Shown: in pieces, positions 26,444 through 35,156 of the stretch
Layout of the letters: each line of letters starts with the position of its first letter
Numbering within the stretch: position 1 is the stretch's first letter
From: Galbibacter mesophilus
Lineage (GTDB): Bacteria > Bacteroidota > Bacteroidia > Flavobacteriales > Flavobacteriaceae
Length of the DNA stretch: 64,000 nt
Reading direction: 5' to 3'
Assembly (NCBI RefSeq): GCF_023721415.1
Contig: NZ_JAMQVC010000006.1
Coordinates: 1 to 64,000, forward strand
Program-made: the position numbers and the translations under genes
Notes under the pieces: model-generated
Told to the model about the DNA's origin: nothing
The model's input: the letters and a program-made list of their open reading frames with translations, nothing else
Database searches by the model: none

Positions 26444-26930
26444 AGTTAAGATTTGAGTTGTCTTAAATAAGTGTGCAATATAGTGATTAAGTAATTTAAT
26501 GCAATTTTTTTCATAGAAATTGTACGCATAATGTTGTCAAAGTTCGCTCCGTTGTTGTCAAAACGATTAAATGACAATTTTATTATAGGCCTAATTGTAA
26601 TTATTTGTTTCCGAAGTAAAATTAGATATTATTTCACTTATAAGAACTGAAATTATAGGTGTAAGAATTTTCAAAATAAAGAAAGATGGAATAATGTACA
26701 GTGTATAAAAGTAGATATGGAAACCTAACTTTTTAATAGTTATTATCTACCTAAAAATGATATTTAAAAATTTAATTATTGTCTTAGTTGTTATTATTTC
26801 TTAAGTTCGGTGCAATATTTTTTGATAAATGAAAAAAATATAGGTGCTTATATAAGATTTTTGTTAATGGTTCGTTAATGCTAAAAGATACCTTTTGTTA
26901 TTTTTGAAAGGGAACCGAAACTTAAACCAT
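26444..26930. other. long AT-rich gap between gldJ and porV
   Basis: There is no credible gene. The part next to gldJ should hold its promoter; on the minus strand TATATTGC lies some 50 bases ahead of the start, one or two changes from the TAnnTTTG element. The remainder shows no repeat or RNA fold that I can recognise. Confidence 0.5.
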
Positions 26931-26938
26931 TATATTTG
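26903..26938 (+). promoter_or_regulatory. porV promoter
   Basis: TATATTTG at 26931-26938 fits the Bacteroidetes -7 element TAnnTTTG. A TTTG at 26903-26906 may be the -33 element, though the 24-bp spacing is somewhat long. Transcription from here would give a leader of about 125 bases before porV. Confidence 0.6.
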
Positions 26939-26962
26939 TATCAATAACCTAAACTTAAACCT

Positions 26963-27049
26963 ATGGAGTCTTTTCGTCGTTGTTTGATGAATTTGCAAAA
27001 AGAATGATGAAAGGCGTCTTGTTGGTCTGCTAGTTTGCCGACCGACTTA
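26963..27049 (+). promoter_or_regulatory. porV leader with possible 14-codon upstream ORF and hairpin
   Basis: An ATG at 26963 opens a short frame ending at 27007 (MESFRRCLMNLQKE). It is followed by a hairpin with GTTGGTC (27021-27027) facing GACCGAC (27040-27046), one G-T pair included. A run of A, not T, follows, so it is not a usual terminator. A role in tuning porV translation is only a guess. Confidence 0.3.
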
Positions 27050-27069
27050 AAAAAATCAAATACTAACAA

Positions 27070-28224
27070 ATGAAACCAAAACTACTGCTCCTAAGCTTAC
27101 TGCTTTCAACTTTTTTATTGAAAGCCCAAGAACAATCTAGAGTTATAACTACTGCTGTGCCGTTTTTAACTATTGCTGCCGATGCTAGGTCGGGAGGTAT
27201 GGGTGAGTTGGGAGTAACTACTTCTACCGATGTTTTTTCCCAGCAATGGAACCCTGCGAAATATGCTTTTGCTGAAAGGCAGTATGGTGTTGGACTTAGT
27301 TACACTCCGTATTTGAGTCAGCTTGTGAATGATATAGCGCTTTTGAATGCTTCTTTTTATAATAAAATCAACGATAGAAGTGCTTGGGCAGCTAGTATTC
27401 GCTATTTCGGATTGGGGGATATTGAGTTTATTACTGAAGATGAAGCACAAATGGGAGCTCCAGCAACCATCGTTCGTCCGAACGAGTTGGCATTAGATGC
27501 CTCCTATTCATTAAAATTAAGTGAAACATTCTCCATGGCCGTTGCGGCAAGATTTATTCGTTCCGACCTTAAATTACAAGATGAGGTTACCGATGGTACC
27601 GCTGCGAGTTCTTTTGCTGTGGATATTGCCGGTTTTTACAAATCGCCAGAGATTGCTTACAATGCCTTTAATGGTGTTTGGCGCGGAGGTTTCAATATTG
27701 CGAATATCGGTCCGAAAATTAAATATGATGACGCCATCAGTAGGGAAAGTCCGTTGCCAACGAATTTAAAACTAGGAGCTGGTTTCGATTTTATATTTGA
27801 TCCATTAAATGTACTTTCCGTAAATACCGAATTCAATAAATTACTTGTGCCAACGCCAAGCGACTCGAACGGTGATGGTGTTATTAATACTGAAGACGAT
27901 TATTATAACGAAAGTTTTTTCACAGGAATGTTTTCCTCTTTTGGGGACGCTCCAGATGGATTTAGTGAGGAGCTAAGTGAAGTTACTTGGTCGTTGGGAT
28001 TTGAATATATGTACAACGATGTCTTTGCGTTGCGAACAGGTTATTTCCATGAAAGTCCAGAGAAAGGGGCGCGCGAATTTTTTACCCTTGGAGCTGGATT
28101 CACATTTAAAGCGACGACTATAGATTTATCTTATTTGTTCTCAACTTCCAACGTAAGAAATCCGTTAGAAAATACCTTGCGTTTCTCACTTACTTTCAAT
28201 TTAGGAGACGAGTTTTATAATTAA
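27070..28224 (+). CDS. porV: type IX secretion outer-membrane protein PorV
   Basis: PorV (LptO) is an outer-membrane beta-barrel that takes part in type IX secretion, carrying cargo proteins from the translocon to the attachment complex. The 384-aa protein has a signal peptide (1 to about 19, ending LLKAQ) and the family start RVITTAVPFLTIAADARSGGMGELG. Alternating strands follow, with the closing barrel segment NTLRFSLTFNLGDEFYN. Neighbours gldJ and cdd match the common flavobacterial order. Confidence 0.93.
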   Translation: MKPKLLLLSLLLSTFLLKAQEQSRVITTAVPFLTIAADARSGGMGELGVTTSTDVFSQQWNPAKYAFAERQYGVGLSYTPYLSQLVNDIALLNASFYNKINDRSAWAASIRYFGLGDIEFITEDEAQMGAPATIVRPNELALDASYSLKLSETFSMAVAARFIRSDLKLQDEVTDGTAASSFAVDIAGFYKSPEIAYNAFNGVWRGGFNIANIGPKIKYDDAISRESPLPTNLKLGAGFDFIFDPLNVLSVNTEFNKLLVPTPSDSNGDGVINTEDDYYNESFFTGMFSSFGDAPDGFSEELSEVTWSLGFEYMYNDVFALRTGYFHESPEKGAREFFTLGAGFTFKATTIDLSYLFSTSNVRNPLENTLRFSLTFNLGDEFYN

Positions 28225-28326
28225 TATTTCAAGAATGTTTTGCTAGGGAGTTTTATAAGTCTTATTTCTTATGCATATCCTTTAAAATATTGTATTTTGC
28301 TAAAGTAATTTTTACCGGAGCAAGGA

Positions 28327-28818
28327 ATGAAAAAAATTGAAATAAAAGCATCTTTAACGGTTTACGATTCTTTAGATGAACTTTCTGAAGATGTTAAAGC
28401 GCTTATGGTTAAAGCAGTGGCTGCCAGAAAAAATGCCTATGCACCTTATTCAAAATTTAGAGTTGGAGCGGCCCTAAAGCTGAAGAATAACGAGATTGTT
28501 ATTGGTAACAATCAAGAGAACGCGGTGTATCCTTCTGGTCTTTGTGCAGAGCGGGTAGCTATTTATCAAGCTGGGGCATTGTACCCGAATGTTGCCATTG
28601 AAACAATTGCTATTTCTGCATCTTCAGATGTTTTTAACGTACTTACTCCAACACCGCCATGCGGAGCTTGCCGGCAGTCTATTTTTGAGTATGAAGAAAA
28701 CCAAAAATCGGCCATTGAAATCTATTTTATGGGGGAAACTGGGAAAGTTGTAAAAGCAGATTCAGTAAAAGATTTACTCCCTCTTACCTTCGGAAAAGCT
28801 ACTTTGAACAATATTTAA
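28327..28818 (+). CDS. cdd: cytidine deaminase
   Basis: The enzyme deaminates cytidine and deoxycytidine to uridine forms in the cytosol. The 163-aa protein has the zinc site CAE in YPSGLCAERVAIYQAG and PCGAC in PTPPCGACRQSIFEY, plus NAYAPYSKFRVGAALK near the N terminus. Length is normal for the tetrameric class. It lies 102 bp after porV; AAGGA just ahead of ATG is a fair ribosome-binding site. Confidence 0.94.
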   Translation: MKKIEIKASLTVYDSLDELSEDVKALMVKAVAARKNAYAPYSKFRVGAALKLKNNEIVIGNNQENAVYPSGLCAERVAIYQAGALYPNVAIETIAISASSDVFNVLTPTPPCGACRQSIFEYEENQKSAIEIYFMGETGKVVKADSVKDLLPLTFGKATLNNI

Positions 28819-28871
28819 CAAAAATCTTTTATAAAAGCAGTTTTTCATTTTTACACTTTTATTGAAAACGC

Positions 28872-28879
28872 TACTTTTG
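28872..28879 (+). promoter_or_regulatory. -7 element ahead of pdhA
   Basis: TACTTTTG fits the Bacteroidetes -7 element, about 100 bases ahead of pdhA. A TTTG-type -33 element is not clear. Confidence 0.5.
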
Positions 28880-28980
28880 TATTGCGTTTTAAAATCCCAT
28901 GTAAACAGCGTAGGGATTTAATTTTTTTAGAACAAGACAATTGTTCGATGTCCAATTTTATGGCTTAAAGAATATTATAA

Positions 28981-29979
28981 ATGAAAAAAGTTACAAAAGA
29001 AGTTTACTTGAAATGGTATGAAGACATGCTGTTTTGGAGAAAGTTTGAAGATAAGTTAGCGGCGGTTTATATCCAGCAAAAGGTTAGAGGGTTTCTTCAC
29101 CTTTATAATGGGCAAGAAGCGGTTTTAGCAGGAACTTTACATGCAATCGATCCAAAGAAAGATAAGTTGATAACAGCATATCGTAACCACGTTCAGCCCA
29201 TCGGTATGGGAGTGGATCCTAGAAGAGTGATGGCCGAGCTTTACGGAAAAGAAACAGGGACTTCCAAAGGTTTGGGTGGTTCCATGCACATTTTTTCCAA
29301 AGAGCACAACTTTTATGGTGGTCACGGTATTGTAGGGGGACAAATTCCTTTAGGTGCTGGATTAGCTTTTGCTGATAAGTATTTCAAGAGAGATGGTGTA
29401 ACTTTATGTTATATGGGAGATGGTGCAGTGCGTCAAGGTTCTTTGCACGAAACCTTTAACTTAGCCATGCTTTGGAATTTACCGGTTGTTTTCATTTGTG
29501 AAAATAATGGATACGCTATGGGAACTTCCGTAGCAAGAACTTCCAAAGAGCAGGAAATCTGGAAATTAGGGCTTGGTTTTGATATGCCATGTGGGCCAGT
29601 AGATGGGATGAATCCTGTTAAGGTTGCTGAAGCTATCCACGAAGCAGTGGAAAGAGCACGTTCTGGTGGCGGACCAACTTTTTTGGAAATGAAAACGTAT
29701 CGATACAGAGGTCACTCTATGTCGGATGCACAACATTACCGAACTAAAGAAGAGGTAGAAGAGTACAAGAAAATCGACCCGATTACACAAGTAAAAGATA
29801 TCATTTTAGAGAAGAAGTACGCAAAAGAAGAAGATATTAAGAAAATCGACAAGCGCGTTAAGGATTTGGTGAAAGAATGTGAGCAATTCGCAGAAGAATC
29901 CAAGTTCCCAGACAAAAGCGTTATGTACGACGTTGTGTACGAACAAGAAGACTATCCATTTTTACAGCATAAACTTTAA
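28981..29979 (+). CDS. pdhA: pyruvate dehydrogenase E1 component, alpha subunit
   Basis: The E1 alpha subunit binds thiamine diphosphate and decarboxylates pyruvate together with E1 beta. The 332-aa protein has the ThDP motif MGDGAVRQGSLHETFNLAMLWNLPVVFICENN and the phosphorylation-loop-like YRYRGHSMSD. The gene for E1 beta is not adjacent, as in other flavobacteria where pdhA is followed by the E2 gene. It ends 5 bp before the E2 gene. Confidence 0.94.
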   Translation: MKKVTKEVYLKWYEDMLFWRKFEDKLAAVYIQQKVRGFLHLYNGQEAVLAGTLHAIDPKKDKLITAYRNHVQPIGMGVDPRRVMAELYGKETGTSKGLGGSMHIFSKEHNFYGGHGIVGGQIPLGAGLAFADKYFKRDGVTLCYMGDGAVRQGSLHETFNLAMLWNLPVVFICENNGYAMGTSVARTSKEQEIWKLGLGFDMPCGPVDGMNPVKVAEAIHEAVERARSGGGPTFLEMKTYRYRGHSMSDAQHYRTKEEVEEYKKIDPITQVKDIILEKKYAKEEDIKKIDKRVKDLVKECEQFAEESKFPDKSVMYDVVYEQEDYPFLQHKL

Positions 29980-29984
29980 AGATA

Positions 29985-31649
29985 ATGGCAGAAATCATTA
30001 ACATGCCTCGTTTGAGCGACACCATGGAAGAAGGTGTCGTGGCAAAGTGGTTAAAGCAAGTAGGAGATAAAGTAGAGGAAGGCGATATTTTAGCTGAAAT
30101 CGAAACTGATAAAGCAACCATGGAGTTTGAATCTTTCCACGAAGGGACATTACTTCATATTGGTATTGAAGAAGGCGATGGAGCTCCTGTAGACTCTCTT
30201 TTGGCTATCATTGGAGAAGAAGGTGAGGATATTTCTGGATTGTTGAATGGAGGCGGAAGCACCAGCGACAAAAAGGAAGAAAAATCGGAGGATGCCAAAG
30301 CAGATGCTAAAGAGGATTCAAAAGAAGATGATTCTGAAGAGGAATCAGCAGCTGGAGGAGAAATTCCAGAAGGTGTAGAAGTTGTTACCATGCCTCGTTT
30401 AAGCGATACCATGGAAGAAGGTACAGTGGCTTCTTGGCTTAAAAATGTTGGTGATGATGTAGAGGAAGGCGATATTTTAGCTGAAATTGAAACCGATAAA
30501 GCAACGATGGAATTTGAATCGTTCTATTCTGGTAAATTGCTTCATATTGGTATCGAAGAAGGTCAGTCGGCTCCTGTAGACGATGTGTTGGCAATTATCG
30601 GTCCGGAAGGAACGGATGTCGATGCAGTTTTAGCAGCCGCAAAAGGCGGTGGAACTCCAAAGAAAAAAGAAACTTCTTCTGAAGAGAAAAAGACAGAATC
30701 TAAAACTTCTTCCGAAGATAAAAAAGAAGAAAAATCTACTTCTGAAAGTGCTTCTGGAGGAAGAATATTTGCTTCACCTTTAGCTAAGAAAATGGCTGAA
30801 GAAAAAGGAATCGATCTTGCAAAAGTGGATGGTTCTGGAGAAAACGGAAGAATTGTCAAAAAAGATATTGAGAATTATGAGAAACCAGCAGAAAGCAAAC
30901 CAGAGGCAAAAGAAAGTGCTCCTGCTGCTACAGCTTCTTCAGCAATGCCTTTCGTACCAGCAGGTGAGGAAAGTAGAGAAGAGAAGAAAAATTCTCAAAT
31001 GCGTAAAACCATTGCCAAACGTCTTTCAGAATCTAAATTCTCGGCACCTCATTATTACCTTACCATCGAGGCGGATATGACCAATGCGATGGCATCTCGT
31101 AAGCAGATAAATGAATTGCCAGATACCAAAGTTTCTTTTAATGATATGGTGGTGAAAGCTTGTGCAATGGCGCTTAAAAAGCACCCACAAGTAAATACTA
31201 CTTGGAAAGATGATGTTACGGTTTACAATCACCACGTTCATATTGGGGTGGCAGTTGCCGTAGATGAAGGATTATTGGTTCCAGTGTTGAAGTTTGCAGA
31301 CCAAATGAGCCTTACCCAAATAGGTGGTAAAGTAAAAGAATTGGCTGGAAAAGCAAGAAACAAAAAGATTCAACCAGCGGAAATGGAAGGAAGTACTTTT
31401 ACGGTTTCCAATTTAGGAATGTTTGGTATTCAAGAATTTACTTCTATTATTAACCAACCTAACTCGGCAATTCTTTCGGTAGGTGGAATTGTTGAAAAAC
31501 CAGTGGTTAAAAATGGTGAAATTGTAGTTGGCCATACCATGAAAGTTACTTTAGCATGTGATCACCGTACGGTAGATGGCGCTACTGGAGCTCAATTTTT
31601 ACAAACATTACAGGCGTATTTAGAAAACCCTGTAACCATGTTGGCATAA
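29985..31649 (+). CDS. pdhC: pyruvate dehydrogenase E2 component (dihydrolipoamide acetyltransferase)
   Basis: E2 forms the core of the complex and moves the acetyl group to CoA. The 554-aa protein has two lipoyl domains (about 3-78 and 133-208), each with ETDKATMEF carrying the lipoylated Lys. A charged linker rich in Lys, Ser and Glu follows, then a subunit-binding domain (about 259-295, FASPLAKKMAEEKG). The catalytic domain contains HYYLTIEADMTNAM, FTVSNLGMFGIQEF and the active-site DHRTVDG. The two lipoyl domains are almost alike in DNA as well as protein. A terminator follows. Confidence 0.95.
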   Translation: MAEIINMPRLSDTMEEGVVAKWLKQVGDKVEEGDILAEIETDKATMEFESFHEGTLLHIGIEEGDGAPVDSLLAIIGEEGEDISGLLNGGGSTSDKKEEKSEDAKADAKEDSKEDDSEEESAAGGEIPEGVEVVTMPRLSDTMEEGTVASWLKNVGDDVEEGDILAEIETDKATMEFESFYSGKLLHIGIEEGQSAPVDDVLAIIGPEGTDVDAVLAAAKGGGTPKKKETSSEEKKTESKTSSEDKKEEKSTSESASGGRIFASPLAKKMAEEKGIDLAKVDGSGENGRIVKKDIENYEKPAESKPEAKESAPAATASSAMPFVPAGEESREEKKNSQMRKTIAKRLSESKFSAPHYYLTIEADMTNAMASRKQINELPDTKVSFNDMVVKACAMALKKHPQVNTTWKDDVTVYNHHVHIGVAVAVDEGLLVPVLKFADQMSLTQIGGKVKELAGKARNKKIQPAEMEGSTFTVSNLGMFGIQEFTSIINQPNSAILSVGGIVEKPVVKNGEIVVGHTMKVTLACDHRTVDGATGAQFLQTLQAYLENPVTMLA

Positions 31650-31675
31650 CAACTATTCTATAATAAAATGCAGAG

Positions 31676-31699
31676 ATCCCGCTTTATGCGGGATTTTTG
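31676..31699 (+). terminator. terminator after the pdhA-E2 operon
   Basis: ATCCCGC (31676-31682) pairs with GCGGGAT (31688-31694), followed by TTTTT. Confidence 0.85.
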
Positions 31700-31741
31700 G
31701 TATTTTAAAAGCAGTCATATAAAAAGAGATAACAAACAGAG

Positions 31742-32716
31742 ATGAATAAATATTTAATGATCTTGTCCTTATTGGTTTTTGCATGTAAAACCAAAACAGC
31801 TCCTGTCTCAGAGAGTACAGAGGCGCAAAAACAATCTGTAGTTAAAGCATATGTTTCAGCTTCAGAAGTAAAGAAAAATCTTTCTTTTCTAGCTTCAAAT
31901 GAATTAAAAGGAAGGGAATCCGGTACGGAGGGCATAAATTCAGCTGCAAAGTACATTGAGAATATCTTTAAAAATAATGGAGTAAAACCATATTTTAAAA
32001 CCTATTTCGATACGCTTACCAATTTTGAAAAGCCCACTTACAATGTGGTTGGTATGGTAGAGGGGAACGACCCTAATTTAAAAGATGAATTTATTGTCGT
32101 TGGAGCGCATTATGACCATATTGGTGAAGGAAAGCCTGTTGATGGTGATGCCATAGCAAATGGCGCTAATGATAATGCTTCTGGATCTGCTGCGGTGATA
32201 GAGTTTGCAAAATATTTCGGAAACCATAAAACGAACAAGCGAAGCATTTTGTTTGTTTTGTTTTCTGCGGAAGAAAAAGGACTTTTAGGATCTAAGCATT
32301 TAGCTGAAAAATTAAAGTCGGAAAACTTTAACCTTTACACCATGGTGAATTTTGAAATGATTGGCGTACCGATGCAGCGTGAGGAGTTGACGTATATTAC
32401 GGGTTACAAGGAAAGCAACATGGCTGAAAAAATGAATGAATATGCGGGGGAAGAGGTTACTGGATTTCTTCCAAAAGCGAAAGAATACAATCTCTTTAAG
32501 AGATCAGACAATTATCCTTTTTACGAAGTGTTCAAAGTTCCTTCCCAAACCATCTGTACGTTCGACTTTACCAATTTTGAGTATTATCACCATGTAGATG
32601 ATGAAACTGAAAAAATGGATTTCCAGCACATGGCCACCGTTATTAATAAGATGGTTCCCGTGCTAGAAAAAATGGCAAACTCCAGCGAGAAAGAAATTAA
32701 AATGAATACGCCCTAA
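31742..32716 (+). CDS. M28-family metallopeptidase, lipoprotein
   Basis: This is a zinc aminopeptidase-type exopeptidase, 324 aa, with a short lipoprotein signal (lipobox VFAC, Cys15). Metal ligands appear in VVGAHYDHIG, GANDNASGSA, LFSAEEKGLLGS, MVNFEMIG and YYHHVDDE. It should sit in the outer membrane or periplasm and trim peptides. It is followed 9 bp later by the SDR gene. Confidence 0.9.
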   Translation: MNKYLMILSLLVFACKTKTAPVSESTEAQKQSVVKAYVSASEVKKNLSFLASNELKGRESGTEGINSAAKYIENIFKNNGVKPYFKTYFDTLTNFEKPTYNVVGMVEGNDPNLKDEFIVVGAHYDHIGEGKPVDGDAIANGANDNASGSAAVIEFAKYFGNHKTNKRSILFVLFSAEEKGLLGSKHLAEKLKSENFNLYTMVNFEMIGVPMQREELTYITGYKESNMAEKMNEYAGEEVTGFLPKAKEYNLFKRSDNYPFYEVFKVPSQTICTFDFTNFEYYHHVDDETEKMDFQHMATVINKMVPVLEKMANSSEKEIKMNTP

Positions 32717-32725
32717 TTTTTTAGA

Positions 32726-33409
32726 ATGTCAAAAAATATTATTGTTACTGGAACAAGTAGAGGAATTGGTTTTGAATTGGTAAAAATCTTAACGGAACAG
32801 GGACATCATGTTCTGGCACTTTCTAGAAACTGTGATCCAGTGAATGAGTTAAACCTGAAAAATGCAACCGCATTCAGCTGTGATATTTACAATGAAGAAA
32901 ATCTGACGGAGGCTAAGGAATTCATCAAAAATAATTGGCAACGCGTGGATGCGCTTATCAATAATGCTGGTTTGTTGGTTAATAAGCCATTCGGTGAAAT
33001 TACTATGGAAGATTTTGAAGCTGTGTATAGAACCAATGTTTTTGGAGTGGTTGCTTTAACGCAATTAGTAGTTCCTTTTATGTCTAAAAACGGTCATGTG
33101 GTAACGGTGAGCAGTATGGGGGGTGTTCAAGGAAGTGTGAAATTCCCAGGTTTATCGGCTTATAGTTCCTCCAAAAGTGCTGTGATTACTTTAACGGAAT
33201 TACTAGCGGAAGAGTATAAAGAAACTGGTCCTTCATTTAATGTATTGGCATTAGGGGCCGTACAAACCGAAATGTTGGAAGAAGCTTTTCCAGGTCTGGA
33301 AGTACCAACAACGCCCGAAGAAATGGCTAAGTATATTGCTGAATTTGCTTTAAACGGACAAAAATTCTATAATGGTAAACTATTGCAAGTAAGTAATAGT
33401 ACTCCCTAA
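32726..33409 (+). CDS. SDR-family NAD(P)-dependent oxidoreductase
   Basis: This 227-aa short-chain dehydrogenase has the cofactor motif GTSRGIGFEL (TGxxxGIG type), the NNAG segment and the active-site SAYSSSKSA with YxxxK. The catalytic Ser precedes it in VSSMGG. The substrate cannot be told. It is spaced closely with the peptidase before and the SprT-like gene after, so the three are probably co-transcribed. Confidence 0.87.
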   Translation: MSKNIIVTGTSRGIGFELVKILTEQGHHVLALSRNCDPVNELNLKNATAFSCDIYNEENLTEAKEFIKNNWQRVDALINNAGLLVNKPFGEITMEDFEAVYRTNVFGVVALTQLVVPFMSKNGHVVTVSSMGGVQGSVKFPGLSAYSSSKSAVITLTELLAEEYKETGPSFNVLALGAVQTEMLEEAFPGLEVPTTPEEMAKYIAEFALNGQKFYNGKLLQVSNSTP

Positions 33410-33419
33410 ATTTGGATGT

Positions 33420-34016
33420 ATGCATGGAGTTTTATCAAAATATTTACCAGATGGAGCTGTAGTTCCCTGCGTTGAATTGATTAAACATAACCATGTACAT
33501 TTAAAAATTGTGGATGAGCGGGTTACTAGGCATGGCGATTATCGTAATTTACAAGATGGAAGTCATCAAATTACCGTGAATGCCAATCTAAACAAGTATC
33601 GTTTTCTTATTACTTTGGTGCATGAAATTGCCCATTTAGTAGCATTTGAAAAATATGGAAGGAAAATAAAGCCACATGGAGTTGAGTGGAAATATACTTT
33701 TCAGCAATTAATGTTGCCTTTTATAAGACCGGAAATTTTTCCATCCAAACTGTTGCCCGTTCTGGCAAGGCATTTTAAAAACCCCAAAGCGAGTAGCGAT
33801 ACCGACGCACATTTATCGGTGGCCTTGAAAGAATTTGATCCTCAGAACAATAAAAATTATATATTTGAAATACCCTTGGGAACTACTTTTAAAATTTATA
33901 ACGGTAAAGTATTTAAAAAGGGAAACCGCCGTGTGAAGCGCTATGAATGTGTAGAAGTGTCATCTGGAAGAGTGTATCTTTTTCAGCCAAATGCAGAAGT
34001 GGAAGTTATCGGCTGA
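33420..34016 (+). CDS. SprT-like zinc-binding protein
   Basis: This 198-aa protein has HEIAHLVAFEKYGRKIKPHGVEWK, matching HExxH plus the later His of the SprT-like domain. The C-terminal part resembles a short zinc-ribbon-like region without its cysteines (KRVKRYECVEVSSGRVYLF). Relatives act as metalloproteases or nucleic-acid-linked proteins, but the bacterial role is not clear. Confidence 0.83.
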   Translation: MHGVLSKYLPDGAVVPCVELIKHNHVHLKIVDERVTRHGDYRNLQDGSHQITVNANLNKYRFLITLVHEIAHLVAFEKYGRKIKPHGVEWKYTFQQLMLPFIRPEIFPSKLLPVLARHFKNPKASSDTDAHLSVALKEFDPQNNKNYIFEIPLGTTFKIYNGKVFKKGNRRVKRYECVEVSSGRVYLFQPNAEVEVIG

Positions 34017-34073
34017 AATCACTTTTAGTATAGCGACTTAAAAGAAAAACGGTAGTAAATTAATCCATGATTG

Positions 34074-35144
34074 ATGAACAAAGATTATTACGCAATTTTA
34101 ATGGCAGGTGGAATTGGTTCACGGTTTTGGCCCGTTAGCACGCCACAATTGCCAAAACAATTTCACGATATCCTAGGTGCAGGGGAAACGCTTATACAAA
34201 AAACCTTCAGTAGATTAAATAAGCTTATACCTAAAGAAAACATTTTTATCTTAACAAATGAAGAATATGAAGAGCTGGTGTTGGAACAGCTGCCAGAGGT
34301 AAATGAAGAGCAATTGGTTTTGGAACCGGCAATGCGCAATACAGCACCTTGTATTTTGTATGCGTCTTTAAAAATTAAAAAACAAAATCCGAATGCACTT
34401 TTGGTAGTCGCTCCCAGTGATCATTGGATTGAAAATGAGGAAGCCTTCAATAATAACTTAGAGACCAGTTTTCAGTATTGCAAAAGTAATAAGGTGTTAA
34501 TGACACTGGGTATAAAACCTACCTTTCCTAATACTGGGTATGGGTATATTCAGTATAAAAAGGACAAGGATTTACAAGTAAAGGAAGTTGCACAATTTTG
34601 CGAAAAACCTGATTACAAAACGGCTAAAAAGTTTTTAAAGGAGGGTACTTTTCTTTGGAATGCAGGTATCTTTATTTGGAGTGTGAAAAGCATTTTAGAT
34701 GCATTTGAAAATTTTCAACCAAAGATGCTGAAGGAACTTCAAAACGGGCAAGATTATTTTAATACTGAAGCAGAAAAAGAATTTATAGACAAAACTTATC
34801 CAGATTTGGAAAAGATATCCATTGATTATGCCATAATGGAGCCTTCCAAAAACATTTACGTGTTACCAGCCACTTTCGACTGGAACGATTTGGGAACTTG
34901 GGGTGCACTTTATGACGAACTCCCGAAAGACGAAAACAAGAATGTAGTGGTGAATGCTAAAAGTCTTTTGGAAAATAGTAAAGGTAATGTTATTCACACC
35001 GCGAAAAATAAAACGGTGGTTATAGGCGGGTTGAAGAATTACATAATTATCGATGAAAAAGATAAATTATTAATTTACCCAAGAAAAAAAGAACAAGAAA
35101 TAAAAGATTTAGTAGCTAAACTGGACGAAAAATACGGGCATTAA
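34074..35144 (+). CDS. manC: mannose-1-phosphate guanylyltransferase
   Basis: The enzyme makes GDP-mannose from mannose-1-phosphate and GTP for surface polysaccharides. The 356-aa protein starts with the nucleotidyltransferase motif ILMAGGIGSRFWPVS, has LVVAPSDHWI, FCEKPDYKTA, LWNAGIFIW and FDWNDLGTWG in family order. It lacks the phosphomannose isomerase domain of the longer ManC/AlgA type. ATG 34074 is chosen over an in-frame TTG at 34071. Confidence 0.92.
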   Translation: MNKDYYAILMAGGIGSRFWPVSTPQLPKQFHDILGAGETLIQKTFSRLNKLIPKENIFILTNEEYEELVLEQLPEVNEEQLVLEPAMRNTAPCILYASLKIKKQNPNALLVVAPSDHWIENEEAFNNNLETSFQYCKSNKVLMTLGIKPTFPNTGYGYIQYKKDKDLQVKEVAQFCEKPDYKTAKKFLKEGTFLWNAGIFIWSVKSILDAFENFQPKMLKELQNGQDYFNTEAEKEFIDKTYPDLEKISIDYAIMEPSKNIYVLPATFDWNDLGTWGALYDELPKDENKNVVVNAKSLLENSKGNVIHTAKNKTVVIGGLKNYIIIDEKDKLLIYPRKKEQEIKDLVAKLDEKYGH

Positions 35145-35156
35145 TACCTATTTACC

